Part shown: positions 37,950-46,341 of the stretch, piece by piece
Position numbering within the stretch: position 1 is the stretch's first letter
Layout: each line of letters begins with the position of its first letter
Origin: Chitinophagales bacterium
GTDB lineage: Bacteria > Bacteroidota > Bacteroidia > Chitinophagales > UBA2359
Direction of reading: 5' to 3'
Length of the DNA: 64,000 nt
Assembly: GCA_020628375.1 (NCBI GenBank)
Contig: JAHDFD010000001.1
Span: forward strand, 205,332 to 269,331
Translations under genes and position numbers: made by a program
Notes under the pieces: generated by a model
Databases searched by the model: none
What the model saw: only the letters and a program-made list of their open reading frames with translations
What the model was told of the DNA's origin: nothing

Positions 37950-40787
37950 TTAATTACCTCCTTGATAAGGGAAGTTTCCTGAGTTTGAGTTACAGTTTGG
38001 ATTAACTGGCGTTCCAGCACAAGTACAATCGCTCTGGATTACATCATTTTCTGTATTCACATCCCCATCGTCACACGCATCACCAAAGTTGACCATTTCG
38101 GTTGGACAATCGAAAGTTGGTGCCGCTCCACATGTGGAAAGATCGTTGGTTCCTCCAGCTGTTGCCGTACAGTTAACACCCCATGTCGTTCCATCAAACT
38201 GTATTGACTGTGTTGCTGTTGTACTTGAGTCTTCTGCTACTCCAACATCAGTTGAAACTGTCCCACTTGCAGGTCCGTCAACTGCTGTTAATGTACCCTC
38301 GTAAGAAATCAATTGTATTAATGAACCATCTGCTGAACAACTTAATGAAATTCCATCAGCAGCACCATTCTGAATTGAACTTGGATACCATACATAATAA
38401 TCATAGTTCGCATCACTACCTATTAAATCTGTTGCTGTTAGGGTATAAGAACTGTAAGATGATCCTGCATCGTTGTAAAGGTCTATTACTAAGCTTGAAG
38501 CATCTCCACCTGTTGCTACGGCGATCTCGATAAATTCATTCATATCTGTACTGGCATTATCGTAATGGAACTCGTTGATAAATGCTACTGGACAACTACC
38601 ACTTGGCACTGTTCCTGAACAACTACAATCGGATTGAATTACATCATTTGTTGTATTAGCATCTAAATCATCACAGGCATCACCGAAGTTGACCATTTCG
38701 GTTGGACAATCAAAAACAATTGCTGTTCCAGCACAAGTACAATCGCTCTGGATTACATCATTTTCTGTATTCACATCCCCATCGTCACACGCATCACCAA
38801 AGTTGACCATTTCGGTTGGACAATCGAAAGTTGGTGCCGCTCCACATGTGGAAAGATCGTTGGTTCCTCCAGCTGTTGCCGTACAGTTAACACCCCATGT
38901 CGTTCCATCAAACTGTATTGACTGTGTTGCTGTTGTACTTGAGTCTTCTGCTACTCCAACATCAGTTGAAACTGTCCCACTTGCAGGTCCGTCAACTGCT
39001 GTTAATGTACCCTCGTAAGAAATCAATTGTATTAATGAACCATCTGCTGAACAACTTAATGAAATTCCATCAGCAGCACCATTCTGAATTGAACTTGGAT
39101 ACCATACATAATAATCATAGTTCGCATCACTACCTATTAAATCTGTTGCTGTTAGGGTATAAGAACTGTAAGATGATCCTGCATCGTTGTAAAGGTCTAT
39201 TACTAAGCTTGAAGCATCTCCACCTGTTGCTACGGCGATCTCGATAAATTCATTCATATCTGTACTGGCATTATCGTAATGGAACTCGTTGATAAATGCT
39301 ACTGGACAACTACCACTTGGCACTGTTCCTGAACAACTACAATCGGATTGAATTACATCATTTGTTGTATTAGCATCTAAATCATCACAGGCATCACCGA
39401 AGTTGACCATTTCGGTTGGACAATCAAAAACAATTGCTGTTCCAGCACAAGTACAATCGCTCTGGATTACATCATTTTCTGTATTCACATCCCCATCGTC
39501 ACACGCATCACCAAAGTTGACCATTTCGGTTGGACAATCGAAAGTTGGTGCCGCTCCACATGTGGAAAGATCGTTGGTTCCTCCAGCTGTTGCCGTACAG
39601 TTAACACCCCATGTCGTTCCATCAAACTGTATTGACTGTGTTGCTGTTGTACTTGAGTCTTCTGCTACTCCAACATCAGTTGAAACTGTCCCACTTGCAG
39701 GTCCGTCAACTGCTGTTAATGTACCCTCGTAAGAAATCAATTGTATTAATGAACCATCTGCTGAACAACTTAATGAAATTCCATCAGCAGCACCATTCTG
39801 AATTGAACTTGGATACCATACATAATAATCATAGTTCGCATCACTACCTATTAAATCTGTTGCTGTTAGGGTATAAGAACTGTAAGATGATCCTGCATCG
39901 TTGTAAAGGTCTATTACTAAGCTTGAAGCATCTCCACCTGTTGCTACGGCGATCTCGATAAATTCATTCATATCTGTACTGGCATTATCGTAATGGAACT
40001 CGTTGATAAATGCTACTGGACAACTACCACTTGGCACTGTTCCTGAACAACTACAATCGGATTGAATTACATCATTTGTTGTATTAGCATCTAAATCATC
40101 ACAGGCATCACCGAAGTTGACCATTTCGGTTGGACAATCAAAAACAATTGCTGTTCCAGCACAAGTACAATCGCTCTGGATTACATCATTTTCTGTATTC
40201 ACATCCCCATCGTCACACGCATCACCAAAGTTGACCATTTCGGTTGGACAATCGAAAGTTGGTGGAGTTGTATCATTTGCCATACCTTGAGTTGGTACAC
40301 CGGAAAGGAAAGCCCCACTTCCATCATCTTGTAATGATGTATCTGCATCATCATTATACTGTATTGTTTCGCCTAATCCTGTTAATAAACCAGTATCGTC
40401 TGCATCATTTGTTCCATAAACAATTGCATCTAGTAAGTTTGTGGTTGTTACAGGAGTATCTGTTGGAAAATCAGTTGCATCCCCATTATATAAGGCTATT
40501 GCATCTGCTCCATTTTGAATCCCATTTGAAGGAAAGTTGATTACTAACAACCCATTCGCATCAAAGAATAAACCATCAAGATCTATCGCATCGTAAGAAG
40601 CATCGTCTGACCCATTAAACAAGACCAATACTAACCCATCTGCTGGTGCACCCGGAGTACCTAGTAGTTCTACAAATTCTGCCATATCAGTACCAGCCTG
40701 ATCTGGGTCAATTTCATTAATAGTTTGTGCCTGCACCAAAAATGGTAAGCACAATGCCATTAGAAAAGAGAGAAAAAGTTTTTTCAT
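37950..40787 (-). CDS. Secreted lamin-tail-like protein with three ~238-aa tandem repeats
   Basis: 945 residues, signal peptide 'MKKLFLSFLMALCLPFLVQAQ'. Residues ~22-170 form a lamin-tail-type module ('INEIDPDQAGTDMAEFVELL', 'NGIQNGADAIALYNGD'). Then come just over three copies of a ~238-residue unit, each with two 'VNFGDACDD....NDVIQSDC.C.GT' linkers and a second lamin-tail-like domain ('INEFHYDNASTDMNEFIEIA', 'ISYEGTLTAVDGPASG'). The copies look the same in protein and DNA. The end 'NSNSGNFPYQGGN' shows no T9SS domain. The 'CDDG' linker also occurs in the protein at 19427. Probable extracellular structural or binding protein; exact role unknown. Confidence 0.85.
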   Translation of the reverse strand: MKKLFLSFLMALCLPFLVQAQTINEIDPDQAGTDMAEFVELLGTPGAPADGLVLVLFNGSDDASYDAIDLDGLFFDANGLLVINFPSNGIQNGADAIALYNGDATDFPTDTPVTTTNLLDAIVYGTNDADDTGLLTGLGETIQYNDDADTSLQDDGSGAFLSGVPTQGMANDTTPPTFDCPTEMVNFGDACDDGDVNTENDVIQSDCTCAGTAIVFDCPTEMVNFGDACDDLDANTTNDVIQSDCSCSGTVPSGSCPVAFINEFHYDNASTDMNEFIEIAVATGGDASSLVIDLYNDAGSSYSSYTLTATDLIGSDANYDYYVWYPSSIQNGAADGISLSCSADGSLIQLISYEGTLTAVDGPASGTVSTDVGVAEDSSTTATQSIQFDGTTWGVNCTATAGGTNDLSTCGAAPTFDCPTEMVNFGDACDDGDVNTENDVIQSDCTCAGTAIVFDCPTEMVNFGDACDDLDANTTNDVIQSDCSCSGTVPSGSCPVAFINEFHYDNASTDMNEFIEIAVATGGDASSLVIDLYNDAGSSYSSYTLTATDLIGSDANYDYYVWYPSSIQNGAADGISLSCSADGSLIQLISYEGTLTAVDGPASGTVSTDVGVAEDSSTTATQSIQFDGTTWGVNCTATAGGTNDLSTCGAAPTFDCPTEMVNFGDACDDGDVNTENDVIQSDCTCAGTAIVFDCPTEMVNFGDACDDLDANTTNDVIQSDCSCSGTVPSGSCPVAFINEFHYDNASTDMNEFIEIAVATGGDASSLVIDLYNDAGSSYSSYTLTATDLIGSDANYDYYVWYPSSIQNGAADGISLSCSADGSLIQLISYEGTLTAVDGPASGTVSTDVGVAEDSSTTATQSIQFDGTTWGVNCTATAGGTNDLSTCGAAPTFDCPTEMVNFGDACDDGDVNTENDVIQSDCTCAGTPVNPNCNSNSGNFPYQGGN
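38011..40262 (-). repeat. 714-bp tandem repeat, about 3.15 copies
   Basis: The sequence from GTTCCAGCACAAGTACAATC repeats with a period of exactly 714 bp (starts near 38011, 38725, 39439, and a partial fourth at 40153). In the stretches I compared by eye there were no differences, implying very recent expansion or ongoing gene conversion. 714 is a multiple of 3, so copy-number change keeps the frame. Confidence 0.9.
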
Positions 40788-40839
40788 AATTAAGATTTTA
40801 AAATTTATTGTTGAGGAAAATTTTTCTTGAAAATAAAAA

Positions 40840-40866
40840 AGCCCACTTATGTAGGGTAAGTGGGCT
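40840..40866 (-). terminator. Intrinsic terminator of the DUF4293-DUF3109-BatC genes
   Basis: AGCCCACTTA (40840-40849) / TAAGTGGGCT (40857-40866), 7-nt loop, followed on the minus strand by TTTTTATTTT. It lies in the 314-bp gap 40788-41101, in which I see nothing else of note. Confidence 0.8.
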
Positions 40867-41101
40867 ATCAGTTATTGATTTTATTAAAAAAGGGCAACAA
40901 ATTGTAAAGGTAATAAAAATTACCAAAGAGGAATTTGAATAAACAGGGAATAGTGTCATCATATTTCTCAATTTGACAACACAAAAATATGATGATTTTT
41001 TAGGTGTAAAAAATGATTAAGGTTAAGCCTATATTAACTTTAGGCACTTTCGCCGAATGTATTTTTATCGGCTACTGAAAATATTATCGAAAAGTCTTGA
41101 T

Positions 41102-41533
41102 TTATCTCAAGCGATCTTCAGATTTCAACATTCTGATATCACTATTGATACTGTTACCGGCTATTAGGTTAGAAATTAATGCTAATGGTGGGAATGCCCA
41201 CTCAATATTAGGGTTTTCAAATAAGTTATTCAAATATACGATTGCTCCAAAAGCCAATAGGAGTGTAAAAATCCCATAACTAGTAATTTTATTGAACGTC
41301 AATTGGCGTTTGAGCTTTGCTAACGCTTTTTTATTTTTATCAAGTCCGAAGAAGATTACAACAAGTGCATCAAGTGCAAGAACAATAGCTGCCACTGCCA
41401 ATATAAGTGCATAAGTATTGGCACTATTGAAATTGGCTAAGTCTACCAAAGTTGCAAAAGGTGTAAAAGGCACTAGTAAACAGAAAACAGCAGTAAGTAT
41501 TTGAAAAATGGTTGTTTTTGGATTATCGAACAT
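41102..41533 (-). CDS. DUF4293 four-TM protein
   Basis: 143 residues with about four TM helices (~9-28, 38-60, 83-103, 113-130) and a conserved tail 'LKSEDRLR', which I associate with DUF4293, a Bacteroidota-specific inner-membrane family of unknown role. The loop 'FFGLDKNKKALAKLKRQLTF' between TM2 and TM3 also fits. It follows DUF3109 by 33 bp on the same strand. Confidence 0.75.
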   Translation of the reverse strand: MFDNPKTTIFQILTAVFCLLVPFTPFATLVDLANFNSANTYALILAVAAIVLALDALVVIFFGLDKNKKALAKLKRQLTFNKITSYGIFTLLLAFGAIVYLNNLFENPNIEWAFPPLALISNLIAGNSINSDIRMLKSEDRLR

Positions 41534-41566
41534 TAATTTTAGGTTTCGGATTTCAGAAATCAGGTT

Positions 41567-42181
41567 TTAGTCTTTGGAATTTTCAGCTTCGTTTTTTCTG
41601 GTCTCTGCTATTTCACACAGTTGTTTATAGAAATCTTCCCCGTATTTTCTGACGATCGGATCTTTCAGAAATTTATATACCGGAACCTGTAATTCTTTAC
41701 CCAAGGTGCAAGCAGGGCTGCAAATATCCCACTTGAAGTAATTTACAGCATCATAATTTTGATATTTTTTTATACGGATCGGATATAAATGACAGGAAAT
41801 CGGCTTTTGGAAGTTCACGATGCCTTCTTCCCATGCTCTTTCTATCTGACATTTGGCGATTCCTTTTTCATCGAAATTCAAGTAAGCACATTTTCCACCT
41901 TCAACCAAAGGTGTTTCAAATCCTGTTTGATTACTCATGTCATTGTATTCTGCTTCAAAAGGTACATACTTACCTTGTTCTTCTATGACCTTTATGCCTT
42001 CTTCTGTCAAAAATGGTTTCACATCTTCATAAATGTCATCCAAAATCGACAGCTCGTGTTCTTCAAGTGGCGCCCCACCTTCTCCTTCTACGCAACAAGC
42101 TCCTTTGCATGCACTCAGGTTACACACAAATTCTCTTTGAATAATATCGTCGCTGATTATTTTATCGTCTATTACTATCAT
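41567..42181 (-). CDS. DUF3109 Cys-rich protein
   Basis: 204 residues. DUF3109 signatures: 'REFVCNLSACKGACCVEGEG' with 'GAPL' near the N terminus, then 'GGKCAYL', 'CQIERAWEEG', 'KPISCHLYPIR' and 'WDICSPAC'. The ordered cysteines resemble YkgJ-type zinc/iron-binding proteins, so metal or Fe-S binding is plausible, but no reaction is established. Soluble. Located between DUF4293 and the BatC-like gene, probably co-transcribed. Confidence 0.9.
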   Translation of the reverse strand: MIVIDDKIISDDIIQREFVCNLSACKGACCVEGEGGAPLEEHELSILDDIYEDVKPFLTEEGIKVIEEQGKYVPFEAEYNDMSNQTGFETPLVEGGKCAYLNFDEKGIAKCQIERAWEEGIVNFQKPISCHLYPIRIKKYQNYDAVNYFKWDICSPACTLGKELQVPVYKFLKDPIVRKYGEDFYKQLCEIAETRKNEAENSKD

Positions 42182-42184
42182 GTT

Positions 42185-42230
42185 TTGAGATTTGAGGTTT
42201 CAGGTTTGAGGTTTGAGGTTTCAGGCACTC
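42185..42230. repeat. Short tandem 'TTTGAGGTTTCAGG' repeat
   Basis: About three to four imperfect copies of a 7- or 14-bp unit (TTTGAGG / TTTCAGG) in the 61-bp gap between the BatC-like and DUF3109 genes. A weaker relative ('TTTAGGTTTCGGATTTCAG') lies between DUF3109 and DUF4293 at ~41535-41565. Confidence 0.7.
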
Positions 42231-42242
42231 CTGTTCCCTAAT

Positions 42243-43160
42243 TTACCAATCTTTATCACTCTTAATGGTTTGTCCTTGTTGGGTTCTTAATTTTTCCTGT
42301 ACTTTTAATTCTTCGTTCTTAAGGGCTTCTAACAAGCGTAACATTTCTTCTCTACTTAATTCTCTTTCTTCAGGAATTCCGGCAGCTGTTGAATCTTTAG
42401 CTGCTGTAGGATCCTGTTGCTCTTCAGGTTTTGGTTGTTCTTCCTGTTCTTCACCTTTTTCTCCTTCCTTTTGTTCTTGTTCCTTTTTCTCTTCGGCTTC
42501 CTGTTCCTCTTGTTCTTTTTTCTGTTCTTCTTCAGATTGCTCTTGCTCTTCTTGATTTTGTTCTTGTTGTTCCTGATTCTCGTTTTCTTTTTGCTCTTGC
42601 TGTTCCTGTTCTTGTTTTTCGCCGTCCTGATTTTCCTGTGGATTATCGCACTGCTTGTTTTGTTCTTGCTCTTGTTGCTGCTGTTCCTGCTCTTTTTTCA
42701 TATCCATTGCTAACGAAAGATTGTACTTGGTATCCATATCTTTCGGATTCAATCGGAGTGCTTTCTTATAAGCTTCAATGCTTTCATCTAATTTTTCAGA
42801 AAGTAAATAGGCATTTCCTAAATTATGATAAGCCAGAGCCTGAAGTGCTTTATCATTTTTACTCTCATTAATTACCCTTTCAAACAAAGGAACAGACTCT
42901 TCATATCGTTCCTGAGTAAACAAAGCATTTCCAAGATTAAAAACTGTTTCAGCCAAATCTCCCTGATCGTTTTTATTCATAGCAGCACGATACGCTAATT
43001 CGGCATCTCCATATTGCTCATTTCTAAAGGCATCATTTCCATCTCTTGTTAAAGATTTCTCTGTTTCTGTTTCAAGAAAAACAGCTTGAGCCCCAACCAT
43101 AAAAGGCAAATAAATTAAAAGAATAGCAAAAAATATAAAACGCATTTTTGATATTTTCAT
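42243..43160 (-). CDS. BatC-like TPR protein with Gln/Glu-rich tail
   Basis: 305 residues. A signal peptide or membrane anchor (~6-24), then three TPRs (~35-145: 'GNDAFRNEQYGDAELAYRAA', 'VFNLGNALFTQERYEESVPL', 'YHNLGNAYLLSEKLDESIEA'). The second half (~160-265) is almost only Q, E and K, followed by 'ELSREEMLRLLEALKNEELK'. This matches BatC of the Bacteroides aerotolerance operon (batA-E), a periplasm-facing TPR protein. Other bat genes (vWA proteins batA/B, batD, batE) would be expected upstream, but the neighbour upstream reads the other way, so this copy is an orphan. Confidence 0.8.
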   Translation of the reverse strand: MKISKMRFIFFAILLIYLPFMVGAQAVFLETETEKSLTRDGNDAFRNEQYGDAELAYRAAMNKNDQGDLAETVFNLGNALFTQERYEESVPLFERVINESKNDKALQALAYHNLGNAYLLSEKLDESIEAYKKALRLNPKDMDTKYNLSLAMDMKKEQEQQQQEQEQNKQCDNPQENQDGEKQEQEQQEQKENENQEQQEQNQEEQEQSEEEQKKEQEEQEAEEKKEQEQKEGEKGEEQEEQPKPEEQQDPTAAKDSTAAGIPEERELSREEMLRLLEALKNEELKVQEKLRTQQGQTIKSDKDW

Positions 43161-43420
43161 TTAAAAATCGATGAAAGTAAGGCGTACAATAATTGTCCTT
43201 ATTAAACGCAAAATTATTCGATTTTAAGTTCTTAAAGTTCCATTTCTCATCTTTTAAGCTTTATTTATTGGTACGAAAAAAATTAAAGTCATAACTTTAT
43301 ACGTTTACACTTGTTGTGTATTAAGTAATTCTTTAAAATGGAATTCATTTTCGATCACTCAGAAAGAATTTACTTCTTTGAATTAAGCTGAATTATTAAT
43401 GCACCTAATAATCTTAAATC

Positions 43421-44626
43421 ATGTTTAAACATTTACTATACCTCTTCCCAATTTTAGGCATTTTGAATTTACAGGCTCAGGAACGATATGTAGATAAAGT
43501 TTTTGAAGAAGTAACCGTACATTCCGATGTTATTTATTCTGATTCTACTGGTTATTATATGGATATATATGAACCCGCAGGCGACACCATGGCACAACGT
43601 CCATTGTTGATTTTTGCACATGGTGGAGCATTCATAGATGGAAGCCCCAGAACAAGTACTTCTGTAGATTTTTGCACTCAATTTGCTCAACGTGGTTATG
43701 TAACTGCTTCTATTCAATATAAATTGGCTGATTATCCAGCACTTTTAGTCGATTCGTTGGCGATGTTCGATGTTGTTGTGAAAGCAATGGGAGATGCAAA
43801 AGCTGCAATTCGCTATTTCAATAAAGATGCTGTAACGAATAAAACTTACAGAACCGATCCTGATCGTGTATTTATTGGTGGAAATTCAGCAGGTGGTATT
43901 TTATCGATGCACATGGCTTATTTAGATGAAAATGATATTCTACCTGAAAAATTAAATGAGGTTTATGAAGCTAATGGTGGTTTTGAAGGAGAACGTGGCA
44001 ATCCGGGTTATCCTTCAGATGTAATTGGTGTTATTAATCTTGCAGGTGGTTTGAATGTTTTATCACTAGTTGATGGTAATTCTCCTGAAACTTTTTCTGC
44101 TCACGGTGATATAGACAGTGTTGTTCCGTTCGACTGTAACGATGTTTATTGGGCTGACCCGATTATTGGCGTTCTGGATATGACGGATATTTGTGGCAGT
44201 AGCGTTATACATCCTATATTGGATGAGCTTGGCATCAGAAATGAATTAATTGTTTATGAAAATGCCGACCACACACCTTGGTCTTTCAATGCAAGCATGC
44301 GTGATGATATCATACAAATGGCGGCAGATTTCCTAGCTCCTTTGACTGTACCGATCATTACTTCAAATGAAAATGACCTAAATAACATAGACTGGAAATT
44401 ATATCCTAATCCAAGTAATGGCTTACTAACCTTAGAACACGATCTGCAAGATCCTTTTTCAATTAATATTTATGAAACAACAGGAAGACTTGTTAAACAA
44501 CAAGATTTTTCAGCCTTCAACCAAAAAACAAGTATTAACTGTTCGGATCTAAGAGCAGGGGCTTACATTCTGGAACTGTACTCAAACGACAGTAAAGTAA
44601 GTGAATTGTTTTTTATTACCCATTAA
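43421..44626 (+). CDS. T9SS-exported alpha/beta-hydrolase (esterase)
   Basis: 401 residues with a signal peptide (~1-20) and a T9SS type A tail ('WKLYPNPSNGLLTLEHDL ... GAYILELYSND'). The catalytic domain (~25-310) has the oxyanion motif 'FAHGGAF', nucleophile elbow 'GGNSAGG' (Ser156), a probable acid in 'HGDIDSVVP' and His in 'NADHTPW', as in carboxylesterase/lipase-type hydrolases (BD-FAE-like). Likely acts on ester bonds of external polymers, at the cell surface or secreted. Substrate not predictable. A hairpin follows the stop. Confidence 0.9.
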   Translation: MFKHLLYLFPILGILNLQAQERYVDKVFEEVTVHSDVIYSDSTGYYMDIYEPAGDTMAQRPLLIFAHGGAFIDGSPRTSTSVDFCTQFAQRGYVTASIQYKLADYPALLVDSLAMFDVVVKAMGDAKAAIRYFNKDAVTNKTYRTDPDRVFIGGNSAGGILSMHMAYLDENDILPEKLNEVYEANGGFEGERGNPGYPSDVIGVINLAGGLNVLSLVDGNSPETFSAHGDIDSVVPFDCNDVYWADPIIGVLDMTDICGSSVIHPILDELGIRNELIVYENADHTPWSFNASMRDDIIQMAADFLAPLTVPIITSNENDLNNIDWKLYPNPSNGLLTLEHDLQDPFSINIYETTGRLVKQQDFSAFNQKTSINCSDLRAGAYILELYSNDSKVSELFFITH

Positions 44627-44635
44627 GAGTGTATT

Positions 44636-44672
44636 AAATCAAGCCTCAAAACTATTGTCTGAGGCTTGATTT
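44636..44672 (+). terminator. Hairpin after the esterase gene
   Basis: 13-bp perfect stem AAATCAAGCCTCA / TGAGGCTTGATTT with an 11-nt loop, 10 bp after the stop. No clear T tract, so terminator or mRNA-stabilising hairpin. Confidence 0.55.
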
Positions 44673-44828
44673 AGAGTATGTTTAAATTTCTATCAACTGA
44701 AAACCAATATTTTATGAACCTGATGTTGAAAAATCGCATTTATTTAGCTCGCTAAACGCATACAATTTTTCTTATTCAGAACCACAAACTATTGATTTTC
44801 AATTTAAAATAATTTTTAAACATACTCT
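44673..44828. mobile_element. MITE-like element, family C
   Basis: 156 bp bounded by a 14-bp perfect terminal inverted repeat (AGAGTATGTTTAAA / TTTAAACATACTCT). Inner halves also pair imperfectly around TTTAGC-TC-GCTAAA (~44742), so the unit folds into one long hairpin. No ORF. It accounts for much of the 435-bp gap 44627-45061; the remainder (44829-45061) is AT-rich with no feature seen. Confidence 0.65.
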
Positions 44829-45061
44829 TAATTAGATTGAAAAACTTTATTCTCTAAACGCCAACTTCTTCTGTTTCAATTCGATACCTTTTTGCTCAAC
44901 AATTACCTATTAAAATCATAGCCAATTCACTTTGGCATCAAATTGTATTGTATCGTTAAAAATTAATGAATTGGATTTCATCTTAATTATTTTTTGTTTA
45001 ACTTTATATACCAAATAGTTAAACAAATATATTATTTTTATAGTGTATAACAGTAGAGAAT

Positions 45062-46261
45062 ATGTGGAGTGAGCTTGAAAACAAACCTGACTTAAAAGAT
45101 AAACTAATGGTTTATTTTGAGGAGACTTATGTACCCAAAAGGCTTGATCTTGCCTATGAGATTTCTATGCAAATTGAGGCGAATTATCCTGGTGAAACAT
45201 TAAAATTATTAAAAGAAGCAGTAAACATTGCTTATGAGCATAATGCATCGATAACAACAAAATTAATTATAAGAATTGCTGAAATATATTTCAGAAAAGG
45301 GCAACTATTTTATGCTAAGGAATATGTCGAAAAAGCAATAGAAGAACATGCAAAAGGAGTAAAAGAAATTAACTCTATTCGCCTGTTAAATTTTTTGGGA
45401 GGGCTTTACTTTCACGACCGGGAACTAACCATTTCCTTTTCTTATATACTTGAGGCCTATAATAAAGCATTAAGTGAAAATGTTTTAAATCAACAAGCAT
45501 TTTGCTTAAGTAATTTTGGGCATATATTTAATTATATTGGTCATACCGAAAAAGCAAATCATTTCTACAGATCAGCTGTTGTAAAGTATGAAAAACTATT
45601 AGAGCTACACCCTGCTTTCAGTGCTGATGTAGATTCCCAAACACAGTATATTTATTATGAATACTTTTTTAGTTTGATTATCTGGATCACACATTTTTAT
45701 CAGAACTACTCAAAAGCAGGCAACAGCGATGATATTAACAGAAAATTACAAGTTTTAAAAGTAGCTTATCCTGATATTGACAACCAGCACATAAAAATAC
45801 TGATCGATCTGTGCGATATTCATCAATTACTCGAATCAAACAATGAAGCAATAGCCACCGATAAAATGAATGAAATTGAAATTGTTATCGAAAAGCTAGC
45901 TTATAAAGAAGAAATGAGAAATTTTCTCATGATAAAAATAAAACATGCACTATTCCAGAATGATTTAGATAAAGCTTTAGAACTTACCAAACATCGCTTC
46001 TTTAATCCGATCAATTTATATAGTATTCCTCAATGTGAGAATTTATTTCAGATTTATACAATGAATAATTCAGAAAAAGCTGTTGATTTTTGTAATGAGA
46101 TCATACAACAAAGTAAGACAAAGGCTTCTTTAGTATATATTTCAAAATGGGCTTATGAAAAACTAACTGAATTGGAGGAAACCATTGATGAAAAAGCATA
46201 CAATTATGCTAAAGAACAATATCAGATTTTGTTTCATTCGATTCTGAAATTCTCAGTATAA
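45062..46261 (+). CDS. TPR-type helical protein, unknown
   Basis: 399 residues, no signal or TM, built of helix pairs resembling TPRs ('TLKLLKEAVNIAYEHNAS', 'RIAEIYFRKGQLFYAKEYVE', 'LSNFGHIFNYIGHTEKANHF'). Similar in style to the sensor half of the TPR histidine kinase but without a kinase domain. Probably a cytosolic scaffold or sensor. Followed 80 bp later by the S41 peptidase gene; no functional link is evident. Confidence 0.7.
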   Translation: MWSELENKPDLKDKLMVYFEETYVPKRLDLAYEISMQIEANYPGETLKLLKEAVNIAYEHNASITTKLIIRIAEIYFRKGQLFYAKEYVEKAIEEHAKGVKEINSIRLLNFLGGLYFHDRELTISFSYILEAYNKALSENVLNQQAFCLSNFGHIFNYIGHTEKANHFYRSAVVKYEKLLELHPAFSADVDSQTQYIYYEYFFSLIIWITHFYQNYSKAGNSDDINRKLQVLKVAYPDIDNQHIKILIDLCDIHQLLESNNEAIATDKMNEIEIVIEKLAYKEEMRNFLMIKIKHALFQNDLDKALELTKHRFFNPINLYSIPQCENLFQIYTMNNSEKAVDFCNEIIQQSKTKASLVYISKWAYEKLTELEETIDEKAYNYAKEQYQILFHSILKFSV

Positions 46262-46341
46262 GTATTTCGATTTTGATTTTTTTCGGAACTTTATTCATGA
46301 ATAATAATATTGTTTATGCAATCTGATCAATATTATTTTGC

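Noticed and set aside
38011-40262. CRISPR-like periodicity
   Set aside because: The period is 714 bp with no spacers and the frame is coding; the 108-bp periodicity at 2900-4000 is likewise a Sel1 protein repeat.
38089-40540. Series of ~110-codon plus-strand frames recurring every 714 bp
   Set aside because: They are antisense shadows of the repeated secreted protein; their recurrence only reflects the DNA repeat.
42265-42871. Overlapping plus-strand frames rich in Phe, Leu and Ser/Cys
   Set aside because: Antisense of the Gln/Glu-rich tract of the BatC-like gene; composition follows from low-complexity codons.
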